Notes under the pieces: generated by a model
The model's input: the letters and a program-made list of their open reading frames with translations, nothing else
What the model was told of the DNA's origin: nothing
The model's database searches: none
DNA from: Sipunculus nudus
Lineage: Eukaryota > Annelida > Sipuncula > Golfingiida > Sipunculidae
Assembly: GCA_026874595.1 (NCBI GenBank)
Contig: CM049313.1
Location: 60,097,159-60,161,158, forward strand
Direction of reading: 5' to 3'
DNA: 64,000 bases
Made by a program: the position numbers and the translations under genes
Part shown: positions 25,580-38,900 of the stretch, one piece after another
How positions within the stretch are numbered: the stretch's first letter is position 1
Layout of the letters: every line of letters starts with the position of its first letter

Positions 25580-25866
25580 GCATTTATACATTCTTTAAAA
25601 TTAATAGATTAACTTGTGGTCTGAGCCTGCATGTGTTTGTATTCCTCCGCCAAGATCCTAATCAAACCTTCATCTGCATGTTCTACGCAAAGTCACAGTT
25701 CACCAACACGTTCACAATAAGCGCTATAGAACAAGACGGCCCCATGGCAATTACCATGCATAGAATGGCTCACAATGATAACATTGCCTTGAGTATAAAC
25801 CTGACTCGCCAAAAAATAACCAAAATGCGTCATCTGGTGACAAAATTAATTATACAAATGCCAGAA
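25580..25866 (+). CDS. Candidate ORF fragment, plus strand
   Basis: Open from just after a stop near 25577 to taa at 25867-25869. Reads VFLRQDPNQTFICMFYAKSQ, then FTNTFTISAIEQDGPMAITM and a basic helix (LTRQKITKMRHLV). Composition is protein-like, but there is no clear start, acceptor or homologue. It abuts the minus-strand candidate at 25897, so one of the two is probably chance. Confidence 0.22.
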
Positions 25867-25896
25867 TAAACACGGCAGTCTCATTGAGACGTGAAG

Positions 25897-26136
25897 TCAT
25901 GAGCAATTTCTCGCGTCTATTGCAATTTTAATAGAATACTTGACGTAAGCCTCGTCCTCCGTGAAAAGAAAGGCAATATTTCTGACCGTATAATGAGTTT
26001 TGCACGTTGTGAAATTCATTCTTTGAGGAAAACTGTCAGAAATATCCAATGGTTCAGAGGGTGAGGGATCGACCATTGAACGAACTCCCTCGAATAATGG
26101 CTTGTGGAATGATATCATTTCCTTCCATGGTCCCAT
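25897..26136 (-). CDS. Candidate terminal exon or gene relic on minus strand
   Basis: Minus-strand acceptor aattatacaag|ATG opens MGPWKEMISFHKPLFEGVRS, a Pro/Ser segment and MNFTTCKTHYTVRNIAFLFT, ending DARNCS-stop. Balanced composition with an N-glycosylation sequon, denser in CpG than the surroundings. Not recognised; no companion exons found. Confidence 0.3.
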   Translation of the reverse strand: MGPWKEMISFHKPLFEGVRSMVDPSPSEPLDISDSFPQRMNFTTCKTHYTVRNIAFLFTEDEAYVKYSIKIAIDARNCS

Positions 26137-26484
26137 CTTGTATAATTGAAAACGTGTAGGCTTGTAGGGTACCGTGCAGGCATTCTATAGATAATGACGA
26201 ACACGTCTGGTGGTTAGCTTTAAAGTACATTTGTTTGGGAATAAAATTTAAAATGTTTAAGTAATTTGTCTGGGATAAAAATTAAAAATATTTGTTAAAA
26301 GGTTCTTCTAGAATACAGAAACAGTTCAATATACATCTATCTATTACTTACAAAAGGAAGTTGGTCACTTTTGTCCTGAAATTTTCTCTGAAACTGCGTT
26401 GCGTATATATAACACTGCATGTGCTACACCTCATTTTAAAGGTTATTGTTCCCGCAGTGACCTTGCCGATATGTGAATAAATAT

Positions 26485-29400
26485 TTTTAGCTCAGCTGAC
26501 TAAAAGTCATCTGTGCTATAGCGATGGTCATTTGTCCGTCGTATTTGGCACAAAAATTCCTTTATGTATCCTATGTACATGCCAGAAATCAAGATACATG
26601 ATAATTGCTGAAACTAGAGACTTTTTTCAGGGATTTAACTTTATATATATAACAATTTTTCAATTGTATACCTAAAACTTAGATATGAATTTTATATTCT
26701 TTTTAAGTATCAATCAGAAGTTTTCAATTTGTCCAATTTTCACCATGGCACGTACAGTCAGCTAAGCTAAAGTAATTGGTCAGCGTCCGTCGTCTGTCCG
26801 TCTGTCCGCGGTCCATCTGTTAGACTGGCACGTTTTGACACCGTTAGACATAGAAACCTGTAAATGAATCGTAACCCCTGGACCTAGAAACCTCTTAGTG
26901 AATATCCAGGGAGGTCAATAAAAAAAAAATCTCCTTGGAACCTAAAATTAGGTCACCGTGACCTATATCATCCGAGCTATCGGGCTTGTAAGTACCCCTC
27001 AGAATAATTAAAAATTTGATACTAAACCCCCAGTATCTTTATAGTTAATGCATGGATTGCCCTGATTTTTTACTTGAATATTAACCATGACAAGGTCTGT
27101 AAGTTCCGAAAAACTGGTGGCGCCACTTGCACTTTTTTCATTTTTACTTTTTTTTAAACTATTTTTGAGACCGTCAAATGCCAGCAATTATGTCAGTTTA
27201 ACGACTGTGATTTCATCTAGTGTCCTGAAACCTGGTGTGTTTATTGATTATGACTGGTTTTTATTTAGTTCCTGAAGACTAGTGGCGCCACCTGTATTTT
27301 TTTCTATTCCTTATGAATGTTTTTCCTTATTTCGAGACTGCCTAATTATATTGATACTATCAAATTTGCAACTGTGGTTTCATCTAGTGTCCTGAAACCT
27401 TGTGAGTTCTAAGGGCCCGGCTTGAATAAGCGGATGCCCTATAGTAATCACCTTGTCCATCCGTCCGTAAGCTGATCTTTCTGTATGTCCGTCGAATTTG
27501 TTTCCTGATGATAACTCCAGTTTGGATTGAAATATCGATTTCAAACTTGAATTATATGTGACCACCTCTAAAGCAAGATCTATATTGATTTTATGTCATG
27601 AGGTCAAAGTTCAAGGTCATAGGACCTACTCATTTAAGAAAGATTGTGGATGCATCTTAAGCCAAACTTTTCATCCCAAACCTTCCTTCTCGCACATATA
27701 CCAGAACCAGATTGATTTGGGAGTCACAATGTCGAGGTCACAGTGGCTGTCTGTGCACCTTTTTGTTTCTGAATGTTAACTCCAGCCTGGATAAACACAT
27801 GGTTTCAAACTGTATGTATATATGGCCCATTAATATAGTGAGAACTCTTTTCACTATGGGGTCATGAGGTCAAAGGCCAAGTCACAGGATTCCTCTGTTC
27901 ACATATTTAATTGAAGATGATAACACTGGGTTGTATTGAAATACTGGTTTCAAACTCGACTAATATATTGGCCACCACTAAAGTAAGAACCCTTTCGATT
28001 TGGGGATAATGAGGTAAAAAATTAAGGTTCAGGACCCACTTCTTTAAAAAGATTGTGGATGCATTTTAAGCCAAACTTTTCATCCCATACCTTACATCCC
28101 CCACATTATGCTCACCTGCCAATAGTGGAAGAATCTTATGGATTTTGGGGTCACAAGGTTAAAGTTTATGGTCACAGGGTCCATCTGTCCACATATTTGA
28201 TTCATAATGATAATTCCAGTTTTTATTGACAAATGAATATCAAACTTGTTCTGATTTGAAAAGCATGTACACGTAAGTATTTAATCTGTTTAAATCTGAA
28301 AATTGAATATAAAAGCTAAACATTTAGGCTAGTTATCGATTTTTGGGGGGGGAACTATTGTATTCACTTGCATTGTCAAACTGCAGGCAGTCCACTCCTG
28401 GTCACTGGAAGTCAGCTATGCCAGGGTACCTGAATTTTAACGGGTCATTGGGGGAGACCCCCTGCTGTCACATATGTACAGTTGTTCTCAGATCACACCT
28501 CCCCCCCCCCCCCCCCACCCACCCACCAAGTGTTATGTAGTAATTGTTATTGTTTGAACTATATGTCTTTAACTGTAATGCTGTTCCACTTCAATATACA
28601 AAACTTTTCTTGAAATATTAGTTCTAGGAGTAATCCAAAAGATGCCATGTTTTAGTGATGTAGCATTTTTAGGTAAATCAGTTATTCTTTTGAATAATTT
28701 TAACAAATTAAAATATAATAAAACACATCAATATATGCATAAATTGACAATATATGAACCAAATTTATAATTTATTTAATTTTAATGGCGCAATTTATAA
28801 TTTTGAATTCTGAATCAAGTTTTATTTTCATATATTTATTGTTTTGTTAAGTGTTTTTGTGGCAAAAATAAAAACATTTGTATGCATATTGTGGTGTTAT
28901 CTGACAAAATTAAAAATTAGGATATATGATGATGCAATTTGTGAATCAACTTATATATTCAGATATATATGTTATATTGGAAATTTGTAAGAATTTATAA
29001 ACTTGATGTATGAAAAAAATGATTTAATACAAACATTTGTTCATTATTTACCCGCCTCGCAGGATGGGAAATAAGTGATCGGCATTGTTTGTCCTGTACG
29101 TATATGCAGAGGTGTTGTAATTCCTACCTCCCCCCCCCCCCCCCCCCCCCCCCCCGCCATTGAGATTTTGCACCTGTGCACTGGGAACATTACTTTTATT
29201 GCAAATGTTTAAAATATTTGAAATTAAAAAAATAGTATAAGAAAAAATTAAAATCGAATTGAAACATATGTTCTTGCCTCAGCATCTTCTCTCTGTTCAT
29301 CATTAAATATATATTAATTGTTATATATATTAATTACTTTTTTATATGTTGTATGTATATGGATTAAAGCTATTAATGTATGGAATTTGAAAGCGACTTA

Positions 29401-29884
29401 TATATTCAGATGTGAAAAAAATGTAAATGAATACAATTCATAAACTTAAATCCAATTTGATATAATACAAAAGTGAGGACATAATGCAATCATTTGTTCA
29501 TTAATTTCCAGCCTAGCAGCACTGGAGATAAAGTAATTATCTTTGTTTTTTACCTGTCAGTCAATCCATTGTTAAATATTCAGAAAATGTGAATCAACTT
29601 TTTTCCTTGTAAGCACTGTATGTATATGCAGATACCCCCCCCCCCCCCCTTTCCCATAAAGTCTTGCACCTGTGCACTGGGGACATTAAGTTATTATTGC
29701 AGCTGTATACATCTTATAAAATTGAAAAAAAAAACTATTCCTTACTCATCAATACAAACCTAGCATATCAACCATGGCCTATAATAACTTTTCCTTTCAG
29801 ACATTATCTCCAGTTGTTATTATGTTAGATTTTTATCTTCAAGGACAAATTCAGCTGTGCACCGAGACCCATGGGGCTCTTGTT
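26485..29884 (+). mobile_element. Helentron-like element A, copy 4 (chimeric)
   Basis: Head TTTTAGCTCAGCTGACTAAA at 26485 and a second, decayed head at 26755 (gtcagctaagctaaagtaat). The inside joins pieces of several subfamilies: the ggtggcgccac units (27115-27295), 123-bp-type aggtcaaagttcaaggtca units (27560-28215) and the AT-rich body of copy 2. End: TCAGCTGTGC, GAGACCCATGGGGCTC, TTGTT at 29884. Poly-C tracts at 28499-28516, 29129-29155 and 29635-29649. Confidence 0.7.
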
Positions 29885-30115
29885 AATGTACACATCATTT
29901 TGAGTTATTTTTGCGTGTTTGTTCATTTTTTTTCGGAGCTTACCACCGAAAACAGCCGAACTGCCTTTATTTCGAATTCGGCAAAGACGGGAATGAATCT
30001 CCAATCATACTTGTAGAAATTTTATTTAGTTCTGGTCTCTTGTTGATCGGAGTTGGTCCTAGAATAGAGACTAGATTGCAGTTTGTCCTAGTACAATTGC
30101 CGCTCCTACTTGTAG

Positions 30116-30116
<1 letters not shown>

Positions 30117-30177
<61 letters not shown>
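30117..30177. repeat. TA microsatellite
   Basis: TA run with a single interruption (taaata). It opens false ORFs on both strands. Confidence 0.96.
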
Positions 30178-30178
<1 letters not shown>

Positions 30179-30961
30179 CGATGAGACGGCGATATCCCCT
30201 TCGTGAAATAATATCAAATATCTCATGACTGGACACTTCAAGACAAAATACGTGCAGAGGAGTTGCGTGAAAACGATTGGGTGCCACCACCGCCAGTTAT
30301 CACTTGGATTAAGAAATCTATAAACCAGAACAGGAAACGCGATATTCCCTTGATAAGTCTCAGCCTGTTATCAGTGACTTGACGCACGTTTTCTGCTATA
30401 TGCCATTTAGTAGGCCTATGCATGGGTATATACTGTTCAAATATTTTGTATATAGTTTTGTGGTGCACGGCATTTCCTTTCAATTCCTCCCTGTATATAT
30501 AGACCCTCTATATATCTCAATGACACCTTACATGATCTTAAATTTTGCTTCCGAGCCTTCTGATAAGCATTTCTTAACTAAAATTGATCATGCACGCATA
30601 TGGATATATGATAAATACATATATATTCTCTATATTCTCTTTATTCTGTGCTCCATTTTGCTGTGCTAAAATATATACGCTCTGTGTGGAACCGGCGCTC
30701 GTTCACGTGGAGAAAACATGAAACTCGACAAAGCACCAGACACACACATACACATATACATATATATAGACATGAAATGCATGCAGGTGATCAGAACCGG
30801 TATAGATAGAAATTGTTTTCATTCGGGTGTAACTAATGAGACGGATGTTTCAGTAGGATTTAATTTGCCCATGCAATGTTTAGCCACATTACTGAATATT
30901 AAAATATTTTCATCGAATCATGAGATTGAAATCAAATGCATGTATCATATGGACATACACA

Positions 30962-30974
30962 TTATATATATATA

Positions 30975-31020
<46 letters not shown>
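30962..31020. repeat. TA microsatellite
   Basis: TA run with one interruption (ttta). Part of the TA-rich intergenic block 30.1-31.8 kb. Confidence 0.96.
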
Positions 31021-31021
<1 letters not shown>

Positions 31022-31657
31022 CAATGTGTATTATATAATTAAGTCATGCACGCGTTTATATTAGGTTTCGCGAAACTTTAGTCTGTTTTCTATTGTATTG
31101 GTTAAAATTTGATCAAGTTGATTTGATTAGTTCTGTATTAAAGTAAAACCTCTTCTACGATTTATTAAATTGTTGTTTATGATATGCATGTGTTTAATGT
31201 TATGACAATTTGAACTCTGTATAAAAGCATTTTGTAACTATATATAGTTTACCAGATTTCATTATGGAATATTTATTTGTCATATGGTTATATATATATA
31301 TATGCGCAGTTTCACTCTAACGTGCAGCCAACTTCAAATAGTTCACTATGATTTCAACACAAAAACCGGATATATTGTAAATTTTTCCAATATTAATTAT
31401 AAATTATAGAATTTATATTACTTTAAGTAATCTAACAAAGGAGCGGTATATTTTATGATCACAGCTATTCTGCGAAAAAAAATATTCCGATGTTTAGAAA
31501 TTTAACAAAATATTTCTGTTAGAATTTGCAAGAAACAAGAAAGTTTAACAAATGTTAATAGATAAAGGGGGGCCTTTTATCATTAGTCATTTCATGTATA
31601 TATGTTTTTAATTAAAATTTTATTGAAATGAAATATTGTTTACGGGGTATATATGTT

Positions 31658-31663
<6 letters not shown>

Positions 31664-31718
<55 letters not shown>

Positions 31719-31719
31719 T
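31664..31719. repeat. TA microsatellite
   Basis: TA run with a single internal tg. Confidence 0.95.
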
Positions 31720-32329
31720 GGTTTGTATCTGACAATATGTGAATAAATGGTTCATTATTTTGTTTATATATTATATATGGCATCACACATGATGGCACAA
31801 AGTGACTATATATAGTTACAGTTTAACTGCAAAGAATTTAGGTTAAACTTAATGAATAAACATGGCATCATAAGAGTCTTTTAAATTAAAAAAACCTTTC
31901 GAGTGATAGCTTGTAAAATGAATTTGTCATAAGTAGTTTCTGATACCCTATAAGGGACTGGCAAAAACAATAAAAGGCCGTATAATAATAATAATAATGA
32001 TTATCAGGGCCAATTATTAATTGTTAATAATACCGAAATATAACTAATATTGTTACAATAAGACCGCATAGCAAAATGTAGTAATTTCTATATATTAGAC
32101 ATATTTATATACATGTATATTAATAGTATTGATAATGTTATTAGCCGGTCTAATAGACAAGCCTAATAATTGAAACATATGGGAATAAAAATAATAATTT
32201 ATAGGATCCTTATAATAACAATAGGCCTAATAACACTAAAAAAATCAAAACTTCATCATATACATTGGGATTAATGACGGAAAATATAATAATAATTTTT
32301 TTTTGTTCAAATTAAATTTGTCTTTAAAG

Positions 32330-33160
32330 GGGAGATAATGTCAGCCCGAAGAAATATCCAACGTTATATTTTGGCCCGTTTTAAACAGACCTGTTTATTT
32401 GGCGCGGAAACCGCCCGCGTCCGGCTGACAGAGGCACTCTTATGATATATGTGGCCTGACGCCCGGGGCAACCTCAATACGTTATGCCACGCTGTGCTAG
32501 TACATTCACATGATGCTGACGGCCGGGAGGGCCCGCGTATATTATTTGTATTGCGCATGTTGCATCACTAAACCCACTGACCCACGCAGCCCTTCCCAGA
32601 CGTAAGCCTTGTTTACGTTATAGGCCTACTCTGGTTGTAGTACGATGCGCAAGTTTGGTCGCCCACACATAATCACGCACTTTCCAGTATTCTGACTTCA
32701 TACAGCGTGGGCTAGCCGCCCAGGCTTTGACTGCTGTTGTGGTTAGCGGCATACAGGCTTCAAACCAATTCATCGCAGCCAACAATCGGTTGCCTGTGCC
32801 GACATCTAGTGGCCACAATCAAAACCAAACTGATCACGTCATACACCTTGTGCTGCCATCTGCTGGACGCGTGTGTGACGAAAGTTGCCATTTTGGATGT
32901 GTCCCATGGTAAGGCATCAGATTGGAGAAATTTTTCGCTTTATTTTTCATCAATAGGCGTCCTAGTTGTACACTAGCAAGTCCCCAACACTTGTAACATA
33001 AATTAGTGATAAGTACGGAACTATAAGAACAAAAGTTTTGTGTTTTCGTAGCAAGTTTGGATCGAACGCGTGCTGACATCTAGCGAGCATTGTGGAATGA
33101 CCCGGCGGCCATGAGGCTTCACACGGAAATTTCCCCCTGGCTCGAACACGGAGGAAAAGA
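32330..33160 (+). promoter_or_regulatory. CpG-rich island, possible promoter and 5' UTR exon of the RAG1-like gene
   Basis: About 800 bases with many CpG dinucleotides (for example ggcgcggaaaccgcccgcg and gccgggagggcccgcg) between AT-rich flanks that have almost none. It contains a YY1-like gccattttgg and a plausible donor CCCATG|gtaagg at 32909. It lies 3 kb upstream of the NAGNAG acceptor of the ATG exon. If the donor is used, the ATG at 32906 would open a three- or four-codon upstream ORF ending in the next exon. No coding frame convinces me here. Orientation and use are inference. Confidence 0.35.
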
Positions 33161-34704
33161 AATTGCCCCCATCCTCATTCCCCCGGCATAGGTTTATTCA
33201 CAGGCTGTTTTCGTGCCACTTTAAATAATTAGAGAGGGTTTGGGCAAGATCTGCCTTGATTTATGCGTATTTTTAGCCAACTGGGTTGGAACGTTTAAGC
33301 AACGTTTGCACAGTGACCAAGCTTGATTTTGCTTTATGTGCCCACGCCAGTTTGAAAACATCCAGGCCCGCTGTCTGAATGAATTTCCCTGTTCCCCGCT
33401 ATGTACCTTTTTTGGGTTCTGTATGGCTAAAACTTAGATGATTTCATTATAACTCCACGTAAACAGAACATCAGGTGCATTTTCACCCATTAAAATCAGT
33501 TTCTTGTGTCCCTCTGAAGAATGGATTTGAAAGATTTACACGAAATTATGTTTACTCTTTCAGTCTTTGATTTCTGGTCATTGCGTGGCCCCTCTCCCAT
33601 CTTTTACACTTGCACTGTTTTTGGTGTTAAAATAATAATTTTTGTGGATATATCTAGTGCATGAAATTAATGTAAATTTGCATAATTCATGTCATAATAT
33701 TCATTATGCCAATGGAACTTTTGAATTTTTCTTTTTCATATCAGTGCAGAATGGCATAAATACCTTAAAGCTTATTTTAATAATGTCATTAATGACTGCT
33801 CATTAATATGCTCAGATGTTTTGCTAAGTTTTGTTAATATATTTGACCAATCACTTAAAGTGTAAGCATTGTTTGGGAAACAGAACCTCAGTCACATGAC
33901 CCATGCAGTCTAGATTAAGACTTTTGTGTGTGTTTGTTCTAACTATAAAAATCAGCATTTTAGCATATTTAATCATCTAATATTATACCAGTATTGTTAA
34001 AAGGGAACACATTTAAAATATTTTATAGGAAGATCACTTTAGTTTAAAGATTTAAATTGGTCCCATGTTTATCCATCCCAATCTGTGCCACATGCATGGA
34101 CCCTGTTCTGTTTTCTCAGACGAAAATGAAAATATGTTGGGCCCCAATAAGACTTTATTATCAATAACCGTGAGACTGCATGCTTAATGAAATAGCCCAA
34201 AACAGGACATAAATAATATCCTTAGAGTTACAGGTAGTTTCAATTGCTGCAGTGTGTAAATTTGAATAATGAGCTTTTCACAGAGAAGAGCTTTTCACAG
34301 TTCCCAGAACGGTCATTTTATGCACATTAAAAATAAATTTGCTGAGGTTATGGTATTTTTAAAAAGTGTTGGCTCTAAAATTAAGTGATTGCTGAAAATG
34401 TATAAAAAACTATTTGGCCCAGGAACCCTGGCTTAAGGGATTTTAGACTCTGCAATGTATTTGATGCATAATGCCAGAGTATGATCAAGCTGATGACGAT
34501 TCAATTTTGATTATTGTGCTCCTCGTGCAGTAGTTATACACTGCAGTCTGCCAAGTCTACTTTTGTTTTTTACCGCTGCTTTGTACAGCAACTTGTGCCA
34601 AGTCCCATCCAGGACGAGTTTTAACTCGTAACTTGCTTCACGCTGAGCTATCAGCTCCGGCCTGATGAGTGACTTGGCTTGGGTGTAAAAGCCCAACATA
34701 TTAA

Positions 34705-35036
34705 CCTTTGTATAGCAAGGTTTTCTGGGTCTTAACACCAGGGTGGGCACAGAGCAAAGAATTGTAATCAGACCAATGAGAGCTTGGTATCATATTTATG
34801 CATCCAGCACTAGATCTAAAAAAATATGACACCGAAACACCTGCTCTCGTAGGTCTGATTCTTGACCCTGTGCCAGAACTGGTGAAATCAGACCAACGAA
34901 TGCGGGTGCTGCATGTTTACTTTAAATTTTGGATTTGATGCACAATATGATACCACGCCGTCATTGGTATGATGACAATTCTTCTCTCCTAGCCCACCCT
35001 TGTGTTAAGACCCAGAGGACCTAGCTATACAAAGCA
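34705..35036 (+). mobile_element. MITE with ~45-bp TIRs
   Basis: Left CTTTGTATAGCAAGG...CTGGGTCTTAACACCAGGGT (34706-34749) is matched inverted at 34988-35035 (acccttgtgttaagacccag...ctagctatacaaag). Internal blocks (aatcagaccaatgagagc and its inverse gctctcgtaggtctgatt) fold further. No coding potential. Superfamily not assigned. Confidence 0.75.
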
Positions 35037-35860
35037 GTTTTTAAACAACAAAGAATACCTGGGATGTCTTCAGTGTATAACCACTGCGTGAGGAGTGTAG
35101 AATTATTGCACTTTAACCACATAGACGGACTTATTAGTAACTTGCTGTAAAAAAATAAACTGAAGTGGCCAACTGTGATGTAGCTGCTGTGGAGCAATAA
35201 TACAGGTTCATTAGAGAGCATGTTGCATTATTACAGTCTTTAATGGACATATAGCAAAGATCAATGGTAAGGTCATTTTAAAAAATATTTAGAAAAAAAA
35301 TATTAGAGTTCCATGTTTTTTAGCAACACAAATATAAATAAAAAAAATGTTCTCTTAGTGGTGCCAGTTCAGGAAGCTTGTACCATAAATTTAAGATATT
35401 TTATGTTTCACTAGTATTGGAGCCATTAATAGTTTCGCCTGTAGCCATCAGCCTGTGCGTAATCCAATATTATATTTGTTTAAGCTATTTATTATCCCAT
35501 TTAATATGAACAACAAACTAGCTTGGGTGTTTTTGATAAAGAAACTTTATATACATGAATTTGGCCTTCTGTACCTGGTTTTTATACGCCTGTCGTATTA
35601 AACTCCTTATACAAATTTACCAATAGGGTTCTCACCTGAATTACCTTCTGATAAAAAATTCACGCATCTTTAATGAGGTCAGAGGTCACCAGATACACAA
35701 CAGGCATATTGTGCAAGTTCGCGGTGCTCTTGTTATCATTTCGAAGGAAATGGCACCTTTATGTACATATGATTTATATGAAGTTGGTTCAGCTAAATTT
35801 GGTTTCTCTACATTTTAGACAATCTTATCTTTCTCATTTGTAATCAATTTTGTTGTTTTT

Positions 35861-35867
35861 GCAGCAG
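35861..35867 (+). promoter_or_regulatory. NAGNAG tandem acceptor before the ATG exon
   Basis: gcagcag after a T-rich tract (ttttgttgtttttgcag) gives two acceptors three bases apart. Both would feed the same ATG at 35914, so the choice changes only the 5' UTR. Confidence 0.5.
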
Positions 35868-35925
35868 ACCAAGTGAAGAGAAAATAATACTGAGCAAAGG
35901 AAAGTTGCCTCAACATGTCGTGTAC
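35868..35925 (+). CDS. RAG1-like gene, first coding exon (ATG at 35914)
   Basis: The ATG in the context tcaacATGtc begins MSCT and ends at donor ACA|gtgagt in phase 0, which is the phase the next exon needs. The exon itself probably starts at a NAGNAG acceptor (gcagcag, 35861-35867), so it would be preceded by a spliced 5' UTR. Other frames through the exon stop or do not join the next exon. Only four codons are coding, so this start is less certain than the downstream exons. Confidence 0.6.
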
Positions 35926-38900
35926 AGTGAGTGGGAATTTATCATTTGTACTTTTGTAGACATATATATATATAAATATGCATAGTTGATCATACATTTG
36001 TAAATATGTGTACATATAATATCAGCATAAAGTCATAACATATTTCACCATGAATGCTAACAGGGTCTTTTATTTTATTTCTTTGTCATTGTATGACTGA
36101 CACAAACATCAATAAAATGATACAATAAACTTACTATAGCTTCCACAAAATATAAAATAGAGAGACTTGTGAAAGGAAATTATTCTATTTTTTATGCTAA
36201 TTTATGCATAACATATTTTCTATGCATCAGTGTCACAGATTACAAGTTGGTTTAGATATGTATTACCTCATTATCAAGATGTCTGCTTTTTGTTTTTTCT
36301 GTGTTTACCCTTTCTTCAGTTGATTTTAGTATATTGAACATGTTCTTAGGAGACAATAAATATAATGTTGGTCTGATTTATACCTATGTTATCCTGGTCA
36401 GTATTGTTTTACCTGCTACAGTTAACTATTGTTATTGTTTTGCTCCTTGGCAGACCTTTATAGGGGTTGGATCTGTGGATGCGAGATGGAGGGAGAGTAT
36501 TTTCATCTCCCTGCCTCCGATGCCCTCTGAACACATGATAAAAGCAAGCAAACCTGTTGTAATGACAACTGCCTGCTCTCTGCTTGTTCCTAATGGACTC
36601 CTATACAAATGGCACATGGCAAAGCTGCGGCCTTACTCGCTAGTCCACCAGGTGAACTTACACATTATTGCTGGAGCATTAGCGCTTGACACACTCAGCA
36701 CACGACTGAAGGACCACTTCATGAATTTGGTAAGTTTGTTTTACATACTCTGTGTTTAAAAGAACAGATATGTTGAGAAATCATAGAATATTACCATTGT
36801 TAACAGCATTTTTCTGCATTCATACTTTTTCATAGTCAACTGTAAAAGTAGATGTTTTATGATAGGTCCTTTTTCTCCTGTCCATCACATAAAAATGATT
36901 CTGTTTTGTACGTCTCTCAGCTTAATATGTACATATTAAAGATCCTATTAAAAGAAGTAGATACTGTTATTGGTTCTGTCATGAAAATTGTATAGAAATA
37001 TTCCAACACCCCTGTTCACCTCATTTCTCGTGATATTTCTTTCAAGGAATGTTTGCCACTGTAAATTAGCTTTCTTCAAAGGAAGTAATGTAGCGATTTA
37101 TTATGATTTAAATAAGGCCATACTTATTTAAATTTTCGTTTCTCAGACCCGCCGACCCTAAGTTGTGACAATTTGGAAAATAAATATAACAGTTACCCTG
37201 TCTTTTTTTTTTTGCCGCCGTTATAAAATGTGTCCATGAGTCGTAATATAAATCCCCTAAAAATGTAAACTCGCAGTCACCTCCTACAAAATGCGACCCA
37301 CACGGCCGAGTCGGTCATTTTTAAGTCACAGCATTTGCCTTGCCTATGGTTAGTGAAACTTTTCCATTGTCTTATTCATGATCGTCTAAAATCTAGGGAT
37401 CTGCGGAGATAAAGATTTCCGTCGGAGATCTTCTGTAAGTCAAATCGTTCAAATGTTCTCTCACATTTCATCACGATCTTACCCGATATCAGTTTTATGT
37501 ATTAAACAGTGTTCTTCTTGTAATGATGGACCACTTTGGTTCGAAAACATTAAAGGTGCTGACTGTAATATATTATATCAGCAGGGATTGTAATATTTTC
37601 CACAAGGTGTCCGAAAATATCTGGCTTTTGAATGGTTCTTCCGAGCTCAGTTTCGGATGCAACTTCCACGCAGGGTCACGAACTATTGTAACATTCTTGA
37701 CATCGCGTGGAAAATCCTCTGTAGACAAGGAATCTTTAGGCCGAAGGCGGAAGAAAAGCCGACTTATTTAAATCTATTCGTTAAAATGCCTGCAAACATG
37801 TGACTACGAGGTTGTGATACGGAAATTCTGGATGAAATCAGCTATTTTCGGTAATTTGGATAACCGATCGCTGTGTGTATGCTTGTAGCATCGAATTTGT
37901 GAGCACTAGAATTGTTGCTCACGGACTATTTCCCGCCATAAAATTACTTGAATGAAACTAAATGTGCATGCATGTAGTATACTATGAATCTCTCGTTTGC
38001 TCTCTTTCTGGGGCTGCTGGGCGAGGTCTCTTTCTGCCAATCGCGCCGAAGCCCTGAAATACCGTCATATGCAAATAAACTCTTAACTCTCAATCAAATA
38101 CTCGCGCAATGGAAATGCTAAAAATAGCACTGGGCACCTGTGTGTTGTTTACAGAGTGGCCAATACCGTGTTATATAAAGCTACCAGGTTATACCGCTAT
38201 TTTAAGGGCTCCGAAGCGTTTATCAAGTGACAGATGTATGAACCTTGTTGCAAAACATTCTGAAATAATGTTCATCAGTATATACTTATGTTTGATATAT
38301 TTGTTTATATTAGCTTGATATTTTCCACCTTGCAGTTGTTAACATTTCTGTGGGGTAAAGTATTACCTCATTTGATATATTTGATTAAATTTCTGATAGG
38401 TATATTTTTACCATATTTGATATATAGTTTTTTTTTTTATTTTGTGTTTCTGACGTTTTTTTTCCAACGATTGACAACAGATAGATCATATCTTAAAGAT
38501 GATTTCATTGATATTTTAAATATAAAGGACTTTGCTTATTTTCTGACTGGGTGGCCCTGATGAATCTTGATATTGCTTAAATGTGCGTTTGTGTTTGAAT
38601 TGCATGTTTCATGGCTATTTTCATTTGCCTGAACTTTCCTTTATTTGTTGTAAGCTTTGTATATCCACTGACCATATAATGTCCTTCAAAATTAACAGTT
38701 AATTTTGCAACCAGTCTCCTGTACAGGTCAGCTGTTTTAGTAAGAAAGTGGAATGATTGGTTTTTCAAAAATGTTAATTGAGTGGAAATGATTATTTTAT
38801 TAATTGTTAATTTAAATTGATTTATTTATTGATTTTTTTTAAGTTTATTTAAAAAGTAGAAAAATCATGATTTTTTTTAAAGTTGATTTTTTACCAGCCC

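Larger units (their letters stand above)
18787..26484. other. Intergenic region 3' of ATR
   Basis: ATR 3' UTR, the 43-bp array, two fold-back repeat copies, TA microsatellites, homopolymer C/G runs (24637-24652, 24761-24778) and the doubtful ORFs at 19785, 25580 and 25897. Nothing else supportable. Confidence 0.55.
29885..32330. other. AT-rich intergenic block
   Basis: Dominated by TA microsatellites and short ATA/TAA runs (aataataataat at 31985 and 32290). ORFs seen here are TA-repeat artefacts. Confidence 0.7.

Noticed and set aside
36301-36453. Upstream continuation of the exon 2 reading frame
   Set aside because: AT-rich, pyrimidine-rich and ending in a good acceptor (ccttggcag); the ATG exon at 35914 has the phase the splice needs.
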